A stretch of DNA of 64,000 bases from an uncultured Lachnoclostridium sp. GTDB lineage: Bacteria; Bacillota; Clostridia; Lachnospirales; Lachnospiraceae. The translations under genes and the position numbers were made by a program. Of the stretch, positions 17,561-25,862 are shown one piece after another. The DNA lies in contig CAMMSL010000007.1 of NCBI GenBank assembly GCA_946499505.1, positions 44,223 to 108,222 on the forward strand. The letters run 5' to 3'. Numbering within the stretch: position 1 is the first letter of the stretch; the number at the start of each line of letters is the position of its first letter. The notes under the pieces were generated by a model that saw only the letters and a program-made list of their open reading frames with translations, was not told the DNA's origin and did not search any database.

Positions 17561-18376
17561 TTATGAGTGGTAATACAGTTCGATCGGATCAATAGGATCG
17601 AACGGATGCTCTTCTTCCATCTTTTTATTTCTCCCGCGTCGTTTGATCAGCTCGCCGCTCTTATTATATACCCAGAAAGAATAGACGAGCAGCTTGTTGA
17701 TCTTTCCGATTTTCTCTTTTGTCGTCTTTCCATAGAGAGTGCCTCCGGCTTTGAACGGTGTCTTCTTATGGATCAGAGAGATCAGTTCCGTCTCACAGGT
17801 CACCGGCTCGGGCAGGATCGTATAGCCTGTCCCTACGCAGTCCGGCTTATGGGCATCGCTTCCTCCTGTCATAACCTTGCCGTATTTCTTCGCAAGCTTT
17901 TCGGCTCCCGCATTGGATTCTGTGGGCTCACAGCTGTTAAACGCCTCGACGAAATCAAACCGCTTCGTAATCTCCGGCGAGAGATAGAATCTTCTCGCAT
18001 TCGTAAAACTCATATACTTCTCCCCGCACGGATGGGCAGGTCCGAGCACTCCGCCGTTTCTGTGCACCAGATCTATGAGAAGCGCAAGAGGCATTCCCCT
18101 CATTTCAAGGAGACGCATTTTCACTCCCTCCGGCATGATCACAAGGATGTGCCCCGCATCCCTTGTATCATATTCAATTCCCTTGAGCACCACAAAGTCC
18201 GTATGTTTCTTTCCCTTGATATGCTCTTTCCAGTAGCGGTATCCGTTATAAGTATCGTGATCCGTAATGACCATTCCCTGAAATCCGTGCTGCTTTAATA
18301 TTGTAATGTATTCTTCCAGACCGACCTTGCTGTCGATGGAACCTTCCTTTACGTGGCAGTGCATATCAATCTTCAT
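17561..18376 (-). CDS. PHP domain metal-dependent phosphoesterase
   Basis: 271 residues. The metal-binding motifs of the PHP family are present in order: DMHCHVKEGS (about 4-13), VITDHDTYNGY (about 36-46), GPAHPCGEKY and GGSDAHKPDCVG. It is predicted to be a cytoplasmic phosphoesterase; many PHP proteins of this size act on nucleotides or small phosphates and the substrate is unknown. ATG 18376 was chosen because GGGGGC lies 6 bases before it; a TTG six bases earlier is weaker. Monocistronic. Confidence 0.85.
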   Translation of the reverse strand: MKIDMHCHVKEGSIDSKVGLEEYITILKQHGFQGMVITDHDTYNGYRYWKEHIKGKKHTDFVVLKGIEYDTRDAGHILVIMPEGVKMRLLEMRGMPLALLIDLVHRNGGVLGPAHPCGEKYMSFTNARRFYLSPEITKRFDFVEAFNSCEPTESNAGAEKLAKKYGKVMTGGSDAHKPDCVGTGYTILPEPVTCETELISLIHKKTPFKAGGTLYGKTTKEKIGKINKLLVYSFWVYNKSGELIKRRGRNKKMEEEHPFDPIDPIELYYHS

Positions 18377-18526
18377 ACACAAGCCCCCTTTTGTTCTGTT
18401 CTCTTTATGATGTGGTTATCATAAACTAATTATACATCAAATAGCAGAACAATGACAATATAAGATCACGGACTTTTCACGAACATATGTAACGGTGCCG
18501 CTTTCGAATGGCACTGCGTGAGATTG

Positions 18527-18697
18527 TTATGACCTTGTCACGAAAAGCACGGCTGCAATGCATCCAAACCATGCTGACGCATACACCTGAACAGGAACAG
18601 AAATCTCCGTAAAGCAGTATAAAACTGCCAGGATCACTAAAAAAACGATGCCTAATACTGATACGATTCCGCTAAACACTGATTTTCTGATATCCAT
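18527..18697 (-). CDS. small two-helix membrane protein
   Basis: 56 residues, MDIRKSVFSG then two hydrophobic stretches (VSVLGIVFLVILAVLYCF and YASAWFGCIAAVLFV). A GAAAGGTG site lies about 9 bases before the ATG; a GTG 12 bases further upstream is possible. Small proteins of this kind are frequent in Clostridia, with no known role. Confidence 0.5.
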   Translation of the reverse strand: MDIRKSVFSGIVSVLGIVFLVILAVLYCFTEISVPVQVYASAWFGCIAAVLFVTRS

Positions 18698-18787
18698 AAA
18701 AAAACACACCTTTCTCTGATAAGATTTACCTTTTATTTCCTTTTGACAGGTATATCCTAACAGATCAGGTGTGTCATAAAACGGACT

Positions 18788-19654
18788 TTACTTTTCATCA
18801 TCCAAATCTATTATCGTCAGATCATCGTCTTCTAAATCGTCTTCCTCATACTCTTCCTCATGCTCTTCCCCCGCATATTCCTCTCCACGCTCTTCATCCG
18901 AAGATACTTCCTCGGATCTCTCCGGCATCTCATCCAGATCAGCCATCATGGCACGTGCTCTTTCCACCTCGTTTGCAGTGGACTTTTCTTCCCGGATCTC
19001 CGCTGCTTTCTTCAGACTTTTCTTCTTCTGTTTTCTTGATTCAAGCAGGAGCTGTACGAGGATACCGATGATGCAGATGCCTGCGCACAATGCGATAAGG
19101 ATCACATCTCCCGTCACCGGAAGCAGATGATAGATTGCAGTCCCTGCAATCGCCGCTCCATATACAGAAGTGGCAATGATCGTAAGTGCAGTCACAAACC
19201 GTACCGCCAGGATTGCAGCCACAAGAGCAATTGCCAGACAAATCGCAGCACCGATCCAATCCTGAGGCACGATCAGATAAGTACTGATACTTCCTGCCGA
19301 TACAAATACGGTAAGAAATACACCAACGCGGTAGAGTGCTGCGCCGAGGACTGCGAGGATCAGCCCCAGCACGCCGCCCGTGATCAGCATTCCTGTTCCG
19401 TTCAGTCCCAACAGGCCGCCTGCCGTCACTCCTGCAGCAAACCCAAATGCGAGTCCGGTCAGCGCTGCCCATACCCTGATCATCTTCAGGCCCAGCAGAC
19501 AAATCAGCAGCCCCAATACTCCCGTGACCGCCAGTGCTATTATCTCTGTCTGAGTCAGGACATGACTGTCCCTTCCAATCTCACGGATCACACCGTTCAG
19601 ATCAATTTCGCGTATTGTATCAAATAATTCACTTACATCCATAATACTATTCAT
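18788..19654 (-). CDS. multi-pass membrane protein with acidic tail (DUF4203/TMEM198-like)
   Basis: 288 residues. About seven membrane helices between residues 30 and 205, many of them glycine/alanine-rich (GLAFGFAAGVTAGGLLGLNG), then a basic region (SRKQKKKSLKKA) and a very acidic C-terminal tail (residues about 235-288, rich in Glu and Asp) that would be cytoplasmic. The membrane part resembles the DUF4203/TMEM198 family. Role unknown. It lies just downstream of the WYL regulator gene (18 bases apart) and is probably co-transcribed with it. Confidence 0.7.
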   Translation of the reverse strand: MNSIMDVSELFDTIREIDLNGVIREIGRDSHVLTQTEIIALAVTGVLGLLICLLGLKMIRVWAALTGLAFGFAAGVTAGGLLGLNGTGMLITGGVLGLILAVLGAALYRVGVFLTVFVSAGSISTYLIVPQDWIGAAICLAIALVAAILAVRFVTALTIIATSVYGAAIAGTAIYHLLPVTGDVILIALCAGICIIGILVQLLLESRKQKKKSLKKAAEIREEKSTANEVERARAMMADLDEMPERSEEVSSDEERGEEYAGEEHEEEYEEDDLEDDDLTIIDLDDEK

Positions 19655-19672
19655 ATCTATACACCTTGCCCC

Positions 19673-20668
19673 TTAATCAATATTTTTATATGTTTTCCCC
19701 AAATCTTCAAGCAGACTCCTGTACTCATCAACGACAGACTGCGGTGAAAGGATCTGCACGTCTCTCCCCAGCCCGGTGATCCATCCGAAAAATTGTTCAC
19801 TCACAGCAATCTCGACACGGGCGATAAAATGTTCATCGCCATCCGGCCGAAGAGTTACATTCTTACCGAACCTGTCAATCACAACACCCACAAACCTGTT
19901 ATGAAACCGGATGCGGACCGTCTCTTCATTGCCGCCGAACATACCAAATGTCTGTTTTGTATACCGTGCAAGATCGAATCGGGAGAATTCATCACGTCCG
20001 TCCCTCTCCTGTCCGGTAATCTCAATGTGCAGCATCTTATCCACACGGAAATGTTTGATGATCCCGGCATCTGTATCATATCCGATCAGATAATAGTTCT
20101 CGCTGTCCCAGGTCAGTGCCCAGGGACTTACATGATAATTTTCCCCTCCCTTTTTTAAGCGTATCTCTTTGGAAACCGTCCACTCGAAATACCGGAAAAT
20201 GATCTGCCGGTTCAATGCGATCGCTGAATGGATCTTATCCACATTATAATAGATGCTTTCATTCATTGCTTTGATGCGGTCTGCGACAACAACCTGGCGC
20301 TGCAGCTTGCGCGCCTCGTATCTGCTGGTCAGCTTTTCTATTTTCCGGATCAAAGCATCTGACTTCTTCTGCGTTATAAACCTTGAAGACTGTACTGCGT
20401 CCACAAGGAGTTTGAGCTCCGGAAGCTCAAATTCTCTTTCCGCAACATAATATCCCTCCGGATGTTCTTTTCGATAAGAAATGTCCATGCCGAAATTTTT
20501 CAGCGTCTCAATGTCATTATACAGGCTCTTTCTCTCCGCATGAATCCCGAGGTCCGCCAGTTTCTCTTCCAGTCCTTTCCGGGAGATCGGATGCTCTTCG
20601 TCCGTCTCTTCCAGGAACAACTGCATCAGATATAAAATTTTTGCTTTCTGGTTACTACTTTTTGCCAT
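19673..20668 (-). CDS. WYL domain transcriptional regulator
   Basis: 331 residues. N-terminal winged helix (about 5-65, ILYLMQLFLEETDEEHPISR then LADLGIHAERKSLYNDIETL), then a WYL sensor domain (about 135-230, SPWALTWDSENYYLIGYD) and a WCX C-terminal part. WYL proteins sense nucleic acids or small ligands and often regulate stress or defence genes. The start codon lies about 7 bases from the -10 box of its own promoter and lacks a Shine-Dalgarno, so the message may be leaderless. It probably controls itself and the membrane protein downstream. Confidence 0.88.
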   Translation of the reverse strand: MAKSSNQKAKILYLMQLFLEETDEEHPISRKGLEEKLADLGIHAERKSLYNDIETLKNFGMDISYRKEHPEGYYVAEREFELPELKLLVDAVQSSRFITQKKSDALIRKIEKLTSRYEARKLQRQVVVADRIKAMNESIYYNVDKIHSAIALNRQIIFRYFEWTVSKEIRLKKGGENYHVSPWALTWDSENYYLIGYDTDAGIIKHFRVDKMLHIEITGQERDGRDEFSRFDLARYTKQTFGMFGGNEETVRIRFHNRFVGVVIDRFGKNVTLRPDGDEHFIARVEIAVSEQFFGWITGLGRDVQILSPQSVVDEYRSLLEDLGKTYKNID

Positions 20669-20674
20669 GAGCTT

Positions 20675-20703
20675 ATTCTACCAATGATTCCTTTTATTGA
20701 CAA
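20675..20703 (-). promoter_or_regulatory. promoter of the WYL regulator gene
   Basis: Minus strand: -35 TTGTCA (20698-20703), 17-base spacer, -10 TAGAAT (20675-20680). Transcription would start at or next to the ATG at 20668. Confidence 0.55.
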
Positions 20704-20707
20704 GATG

Positions 20708-20773
20708 CAACCAATTTATTTACACACTGAAAGTGGATGCCAACCAATTTTTCTTGATCAACATCCACTTTCA
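20708..20773. promoter_or_regulatory. repeats upstream of the WYL gene, possible operator
   Basis: CAACCAATTT occurs twice (20708-20717 and 20742-20751), 34 bases apart, and a perfect 12-base inverted repeat TGAAAGTGGATG / CATCCACTTTCA spans 20728-20773. A third ACCAAT lies within the promoter spacer. Binding by the WYL protein is inferred. Confidence 0.4.
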
Positions 20774-21180
20774 TACTGATATTTCTATCATTCTTTTTTT
20801 ACCTCTTTCTTCTATCTTTCTTTTTTGATTGATAGATTTAACTTATGTTCCCGGTGGTCCGTACCTCCTTTACTTAAATTCCCATTGAACTTGAGCTCCT
20901 CGATAATCTTTTCTTCGATATAGATTTTGCTTCTCTCATAACTTTCTCGTCATTATGATCTTTCTCTATATCTGATTACCCATTTCTCAATTCCGATATT
21001 CAATGGGTTTTATAAAACTTTCAATCAGTTTTATTTGTTGTCATTATAATAACTCTATATTTTGTTTTTGTCAACCTATTTTTTGATATTTTTTATATTT
21101 TCATAAAATTATCTGTTAATTATAATTCATACATTATATAAAAGAAAGAAATTGTATTTTGTATTTGAAAAACTGCCCGG
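20774..21180. other. AT-rich non-coding region upstream of asnA
   Basis: About 400 bases, very AT-rich toward the right. I looked for a T-box leader (AGGGTGGNACCGCG) and did not find one; no gene, RNA or known repeat recognised. Confidence 0.5.
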
Positions 21181-21209
21181 TTGACTTCTATACAAGGTAC
21201 CTTTAAAAT
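21181..21209 (+). promoter_or_regulatory. sigma-A type promoter of asnA
   Basis: -35 TTGACT (21181-21186), 17-base spacer, -10 TAAAAT (21204-21209), leaving a leader of about 40 bases with no room for a riboswitch. Confidence 0.65.
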
Positions 21210-21257
21210 AGAATGGAAATGTCAAAATCACTGAATTTACGATAAGGAGTCTTAACA

Positions 21258-22268
21258 ATGGAAAACTTAAAAATACCTGAGGGCTACTCTTCGCCTCTCA
21301 CGATCCGGGAGACAGAAGTTGCCATCAAGGAGGTTAAAGATCATTTCGAGCGGGCACTTGCCAAATCCCTGCATCTGACACGTGTATCCGCTCCTCTGTT
21401 TGTCCGCCCGGAGACGGGTATGAACGACAACTTAAACGGCGTGGAGCGTCCTGTCTCTTTCGGCATTAAGGAACAGAACGACGCAGAAGCCGAGATCGTC
21501 CACTCACTCGCAAAGTGGAAACGTTATGCGCTGAAAAAATACGGCTTTCACTCAGGAGAAGGCCTCTATACTGATATGAGCGCTATCCGCAGGGACGAAG
21601 ACACCGACAACATCCACTCTCTCTATGTGGACCAGTGGGACTGGGAAAAGATCATCTCCAAAGAAGAGCGCAATATGGAGACGCTTGAGTACACAGTACG
21701 CAAAGTTTACAGCGCCCTGAAGGATACTGAGGATTACATATCCAGAAGGTACAACTATATCGAACCTCTCCTTCCGGACGATATCTTCTTCATCACTTCA
21801 CAGGAACTCGAAGATATGTATCCGGACTGCACTCCGAAAGAAAGAGAAAATAAAATCGCCAAAGAAAAAGGAGCTGTATTTATTTCCCAGATTGGAAAAA
21901 TCCTTGCTTCAGGCGAGAAACATGACGGCCGTGCGCCGGACTATGACGACTGGGAATTGAACGGAGATATCATCGTATATTATCCGGTGCTCGACATGGG
22001 GCTGGAGCTCTCTTCCATGGGCATCCGCGTAGATGAGGAATCTCTTAAGAGCCAGCTTAAGATCGCAGGCTGCGAAGAGCGCGCGGAGCTGCCGTTCCAG
22101 AAATCTCTGCTGAACAAAGAGCTTCCCTACACAGTAGGCGGCGGTATCGGACAGTCCCGTATCTGTATGTATTACCTGAGAAAGGCACACATCGGCGAGG
22201 TACAGTCTTCACTCTGGCCGGACGATGTGACAGAAGAGGCACTCGCCCACGGCATTAACCTGCTGTAG
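21258..22268 (+). CDS. asnA: aspartate-ammonia ligase (asparagine synthetase A)
   Basis: 336 residues, the usual length. AsnA makes asparagine from aspartate, ammonia and ATP with a class II tRNA-synthetase-like fold. Family blocks seen: [59 protein letters not shown] and the C-terminal [23 protein letters not shown]. Start supported by AAGGAG, 11 bases upstream. An MFS transporter gene follows 10 bases downstream and is probably co-transcribed. Confidence 0.97.
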   Translation: MENLKIPEGYSSPLTIRETEVAIKEVKDHFERALAKSLHLTRVSAPLFVRPETGMNDNLNGVERPVSFGIKEQNDAEAEIVHSLAKWKRYALKKYGFHSGEGLYTDMSAIRRDEDTDNIHSLYVDQWDWEKIISKEERNMETLEYTVRKVYSALKDTEDYISRRYNYIEPLLPDDIFFITSQELEDMYPDCTPKERENKIAKEKGAVFISQIGKILASGEKHDGRAPDYDDWELNGDIIVYYPVLDMGLELSSMGIRVDEESLKSQLKIAGCEERAELPFQKSLLNKELPYTVGGGIGQSRICMYYLRKAHIGEVQSSLWPDDVTEEALAHGINLL

Positions 22269-22278
22269 AGGAATTGAC

Positions 22279-23463
22279 ATGACACACTTATTACTCGCGA
22301 TCATATATCTGGCGTTTATCAGCCTCGGGCTGCCGGACGCACTGCTGGGTTCTGCCTGGCCTGCGATGTACACGGAATTTAATGTTCCCGTCTCCTATGC
22401 CGGGATCATATCCATGATCATTTCACTGGGCACCATTGTATCCAGTCTCCAGAGCGACCGGCTCACGCGGAAGCTGGGCACAGGAAAAGTCACAGCCGTC
22501 AGCGTGGCGATGACCGCTGTTGCCCTTCTGGGCTTCTCCTTTACCCACTCTTTCTGGATACTCTGCCTCTGGGCTGTCCCATACGGCCTGGGCGCCGGCA
22601 GCGTGGACGCGGCTCTGAACAATTACGTAGCACTGCACTACAAGAGTCATCACATGAGCTGGCTCCACTGTATGTGGGGTGTGGGCGCAACACTCGGACC
22701 TTACATCATGGGATTTGCTCTTTCCGGCGGGAAGACATGGAATTCCGGCTATCGCTATATCGGCATACTTCAGATTGTACTGACCGCATTCCTGATCTTC
22801 AGCCTGCCGCTATGGACAAAACAGAAAAACAGGACCGGAGTACAGGCGTCGGACAATGCACCGGAAGAAACACACAATAAGTCTCTCTCCCTCGCAGAGA
22901 TCATACGGATTCCCGGAGCGAAAGAGGTCATGCTCTGCTTTTTCTGCTACTGTGCCATAGAACAGACTGCCAGCCTGTGGGCCAGCAGTTATCTCCATCT
23001 TTTTAAAGGGATTCCTGCGGAAACCGCCGCGCGCTTTGCAGGTATGTTCTTCATCGGCATCACCGCAGGCCGGGCGATCAGCGGTTTTATCACAATGAAG
23101 CTGAATGATGTGCAGATGATCCGTCTGGGACAGGGAATCATCGCGGCCGGTATCGTTGTCATGCTTCTGCCCGGCCCGGACATCATATCCCTCGCCGGCC
23201 TGATTCTGATCGGACTGGGATGCGCGCCTGTGTATCCCTGTATCATCCACTCTACACCGGATCATTTCGGCGCGGAACGGTCACAGGCAGTCATCGGCGT
23301 GCAGATGGCAAGCGCCTATATCGGCACCTGCCTCATGCCGCCTCTGTTCGGACTGATCGCCAACCATATCAGCATCACGCTTTTTCCGGTCTATATGATG
23401 GCTCTGCTCATTCTCATGATCGTAATGCATGAACTGCTTACAAAGAAGACGATGCATTTATAA
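22279..23463 (+). CDS. MFS transporter
   Basis: 394 residues with 12 predicted membrane helices and the loop motif SDRLTRKLGTGKV between helices 2 and 3. It resembles the FucP/sugar or YhjX-like branch of the major facilitator superfamily found in Clostridia (GLPDALLGSAWPAMYTEF near the start). Substrate cannot be predicted. It is 10 bases downstream of asnA with AGAGGA as ribosome binding site. Its last 26 bases overlap the end of the convergent C39-like peptidase gene. Confidence 0.88.
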   Translation: MTHLLLAIIYLAFISLGLPDALLGSAWPAMYTEFNVPVSYAGIISMIISLGTIVSSLQSDRLTRKLGTGKVTAVSVAMTAVALLGFSFTHSFWILCLWAVPYGLGAGSVDAALNNYVALHYKSHHMSWLHCMWGVGATLGPYIMGFALSGGKTWNSGYRYIGILQIVLTAFLIFSLPLWTKQKNRTGVQASDNAPEETHNKSLSLAEIIRIPGAKEVMLCFFCYCAIEQTASLWASSYLHLFKGIPAETAARFAGMFFIGITAGRAISGFITMKLNDVQMIRLGQGIIAAGIVVMLLPGPDIISLAGLILIGLGCAPVYPCIIHSTPDHFGAERSQAVIGVQMASAYIGTCLMPPLFGLIANHISITLFPVYMMALLILMIVMHELLTKKTMHL

Positions 23464-24130
23464 CGCCCACCGCCTGCATATGCTGCGCGCGGTAGCGTTT
23501 TTCTGTAATTTCACGGGGATATCCGGTCAGCCCGTTCCCGTTATGCGGATCATTGAAATAATAATTTTCTTCATCATATCCCACCAGCAGCATACAGTGC
23601 TCATTGGATATCCACGTAAAGAGCTCGCCCGGGCTTTGGTTCGACGCTGCAGTATCAAAAAGATACCACTGCGGACCGATGACCGGCTCACGCATATCAA
23701 TACACGCCCAGCAGATTACCGGCATTCCGTGATCGATATACTTTGTCAGAAGTTCTTCCAGAGGCGTGCCGGTCTCATCTATCGCCCGGTATTGCGGGAC
23801 ATCTTCCGGCTTTATGCCGTACTCATCGGGTTTCGCATTTAAGAACACTTTATCAAGAGCATTTACGATCACTGGCGCATAGCAGCCGAATGCGTCTTCA
23901 TCATACGGGCTTCCGCAGAAATATTTTCGCGGATCGGGGCCGAACAGCGCACCGTTTTTCACTTCAAATGCCTTCTGTTCCAGACAGTTCCTTATAAATT
24001 CATCTGCCGTAATATCAAAGCCCAGATACTGAAGCAGCATCACCGCTGAAACGCTCTCGCACCCTGTAGGATAACGACCGCTCTGGTCAATATAAGGTGC
24101 ACGGATGATAACTTTCTTTCCTTTTCCCAT
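23438..24130 (-). CDS. C39-like cysteine peptidase family protein
   Basis: 230 residues, Peptidase_C39_2 type. The candidate catalytic residues are Cys in YPTGCESVSAVMLL (about residue 24), His in NEHCMLLVGYD (about 178) and Asn/Asp in YYFNDPHNG (about 191). There is no signal peptide or ABC domain, so it is not a bacteriocin exporter; related proteins cleave or bind peptides at the cell surface or in the cytoplasm. Start supported by GGAGG upstream of ATG 24130. Tail-to-tail with the MFS gene. Confidence 0.82.
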   Translation of the reverse strand: MGKGKKVIIRAPYIDQSGRYPTGCESVSAVMLLQYLGFDITADEFIRNCLEQKAFEVKNGALFGPDPRKYFCGSPYDEDAFGCYAPVIVNALDKVFLNAKPDEYGIKPEDVPQYRAIDETGTPLEELLTKYIDHGMPVICWACIDMREPVIGPQWYLFDTAASNQSPGELFTWISNEHCMLLVGYDEENYYFNDPHNGNGLTGYPREITEKRYRAQHMQAVGVINASSSL

Positions 24131-24155
24131 GATTTTTTCCTCCTGATACAGCTGA

Positions 24156-24187
24156 CGGCCGGACAGACATCTGCTGTCTGCCGGCCG
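24156..24187. terminator. strong hairpin between NhaC and C39-like genes
   Basis: Nearly perfect stem (CGGCCGGACAGACA with TGTCTGCCGGCCG) and 5-base loop, just after the nhaC-family stop codon on the minus strand. No clear T-run follows, so termination is likely but not certain. Confidence 0.5.
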
Positions 24188-24207
24188 CTTTCACACTTTA
24201 TCTATAT

Positions 24208-25728
24208 TTATCTGCCGCCCTGCTTTGCCTGTGTCACTTTCCGGATCACCATGAGCACTCCTATAAGAAGAAGCAGGCTTACGCCGAGCACGATCCACCA
24301 GACGTGTACGATTCCGGCGATCAGATATCCTGCAATGCAGACCGCAGCGACAACCGCCGCATACTGCATCTGCGTGGATACATGATTGATATGATTGCTC
24401 TGGGCTCCCGCCGAGGACATAACCGTGGTATCGGAGATCGGGGATACATGATCACCGCACACAGCCCCCGCAAGAACTGCCGATACAGAGATCACCATCA
24501 TGTCCAGATCAGCGCCGCCGGAGAACATAGCTGTCGCGATAGGCACAAGAATCGCAAACGTTCCCCATGATGTTCCGGTCGAAAATGAGAGAAATACCGC
24601 TGCTGCGAACATTACTACCGGAATGAAAATGCTGGCGGATGCATTATCTCCAACAATATGCCCTACGAAATCCGCAAGGCCGAGAGCATCTCCAACTCCT
24701 TTCAGCGACCATGCAAAGATCAAGATCGTCACCGCCGGCACCATCAGCTTGAACCCCTCTGCCAGACTGTCCATAAAGCCTTTGAATGTAACTACTTTCC
24801 TCGGAAGGTAAAGGATAAGCATAAAAAAGATCGTGATCATTGTCGCAAAGATCAGACTTGTCTCCGCGTCGCATCCAGAAAATGCCGTGATCACATCTGT
24901 GGCTCCGCCCAGATATCCCGTATAAATCATGGCTCCGATTGCGGATATGATCAGGACCGCAACCGGAAGAACAAGGTCGATCACCTTCCCGTTCGGGTTG
25001 ACCTCGTCTTCGGATATCTGCTCGAATTCCTCCGCACCGCTTGTAAAGAGATCCCCTTTCGCGGCATTTTCCTCGTGTTTTTTCATCAACCCGAAGTCAA
25101 ATGCCGTCACGGTGATGAAAATGACCATAAACAGCGTGAGGATCGCATACAGGTTGTACGGGATCGTTCGCAGGAAAAGCTGGAACCCGGTAATCCCCGC
25201 ATCTTCCGGCACATAGGAGTTGACTGCCGCCGCCCAGCTTGAGATAGGTGCGATGATGCACACCGGTGCAGCGGTAGAATCAATGATATATGCCAGCTTT
25301 GCCCTGGACACTTTATAGCGGTCTGTCACAGGACGCATAACCGATCCCACTGTAAGGCAGTTAAAATAATCATCCACAAAGATCAGTATCCCCAGACCTG
25401 TCGTCGCCAGAAGCGCACTCTTCTTCGATTTGATCTTCGTTCCCGCCCATTTGCCGTATGCAGCGGATCCTCCGGTCTTTGCCATCAGCACGATGATCAT
25501 GCCGAGCAGAACGTCAAAGATCAGAATATTCAGATTCATGCTGTTCTTCATAATCTCGAAGAAATTCACAAACGACTCCCACGGGTGAAATCCACTGTAA
25601 AGCATGGCTCCCACAGCCACACCCAGAAATAGGGAACTGTATACTTCTTTTGTTACAAAGGCGAGTATGATCGCCAGAAGCGGCGGGATCAATGCCCACC
25701 ATGTTCCGATAAACATAGAACCATCCAT
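24208..25728 (-). CDS. Na+/H+ antiporter, NhaC family
   Basis: 506 residues, about 12 membrane helices. Family blocks: FVDDYFNCLTVGSVMRPVTD, DSTAAPVCIIAPISSWAA and STGTSWGTFAILVPIATAMF followed by CGDHVSPISDTTVMSSAGA. NhaC-type antiporters exchange sodium for protons; related members of this large family carry malate/lactate or amino acids, so the substrate is not fixed. Monocistronic, with hairpins on both sides. Confidence 0.9.
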   Translation of the reverse strand: MDGSMFIGTWWALIPPLLAIILAFVTKEVYSSLFLGVAVGAMLYSGFHPWESFVNFFEIMKNSMNLNILIFDVLLGMIIVLMAKTGGSAAYGKWAGTKIKSKKSALLATTGLGILIFVDDYFNCLTVGSVMRPVTDRYKVSRAKLAYIIDSTAAPVCIIAPISSWAAAVNSYVPEDAGITGFQLFLRTIPYNLYAILTLFMVIFITVTAFDFGLMKKHEENAAKGDLFTSGAEEFEQISEDEVNPNGKVIDLVLPVAVLIISAIGAMIYTGYLGGATDVITAFSGCDAETSLIFATMITIFFMLILYLPRKVVTFKGFMDSLAEGFKLMVPAVTILIFAWSLKGVGDALGLADFVGHIVGDNASASIFIPVVMFAAAVFLSFSTGTSWGTFAILVPIATAMFSGGADLDMMVISVSAVLAGAVCGDHVSPISDTTVMSSAGAQSNHINHVSTQMQYAAVVAAVCIAGYLIAGIVHVWWIVLGVSLLLLIGVLMVIRKVTQAKQGGR

Positions 25729-25770
25729 AACTTTTTACTCTCCATTCCTTGAATCAGGAGCGCCGTAAAA

Positions 25771-25796
25771 GGAGCGGCCGCATACGCAGCCGCTCC
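25771..25796 (-). terminator. terminator after the alpha-glucosidase gene
   Basis: GGAGCGGC ... GCCGCTCC stem (8 bases, 10-base loop containing further pairing), followed on the minus strand by TTTTA. Confidence 0.75.
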
Positions 25797-25862
25797 CTTT
25801 GTTCCGACACTCGCATTTGTCTATTATTGTATAAGAAATGCAGGGAAATAACAAGTTATAAT

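Noticed and set aside
20774-21180. T-box leader for asnA
   Set aside because: No AGGGTGGNACCGCG core or specifier stem; the asnA promoter leaves only about 40 bases of leader.
24156-24187. Attachment or recombination site formed by the GC-rich hairpin
   Set aside because: No integrase gene and no second copy seen; a terminator for the NhaC gene is the simpler reading.
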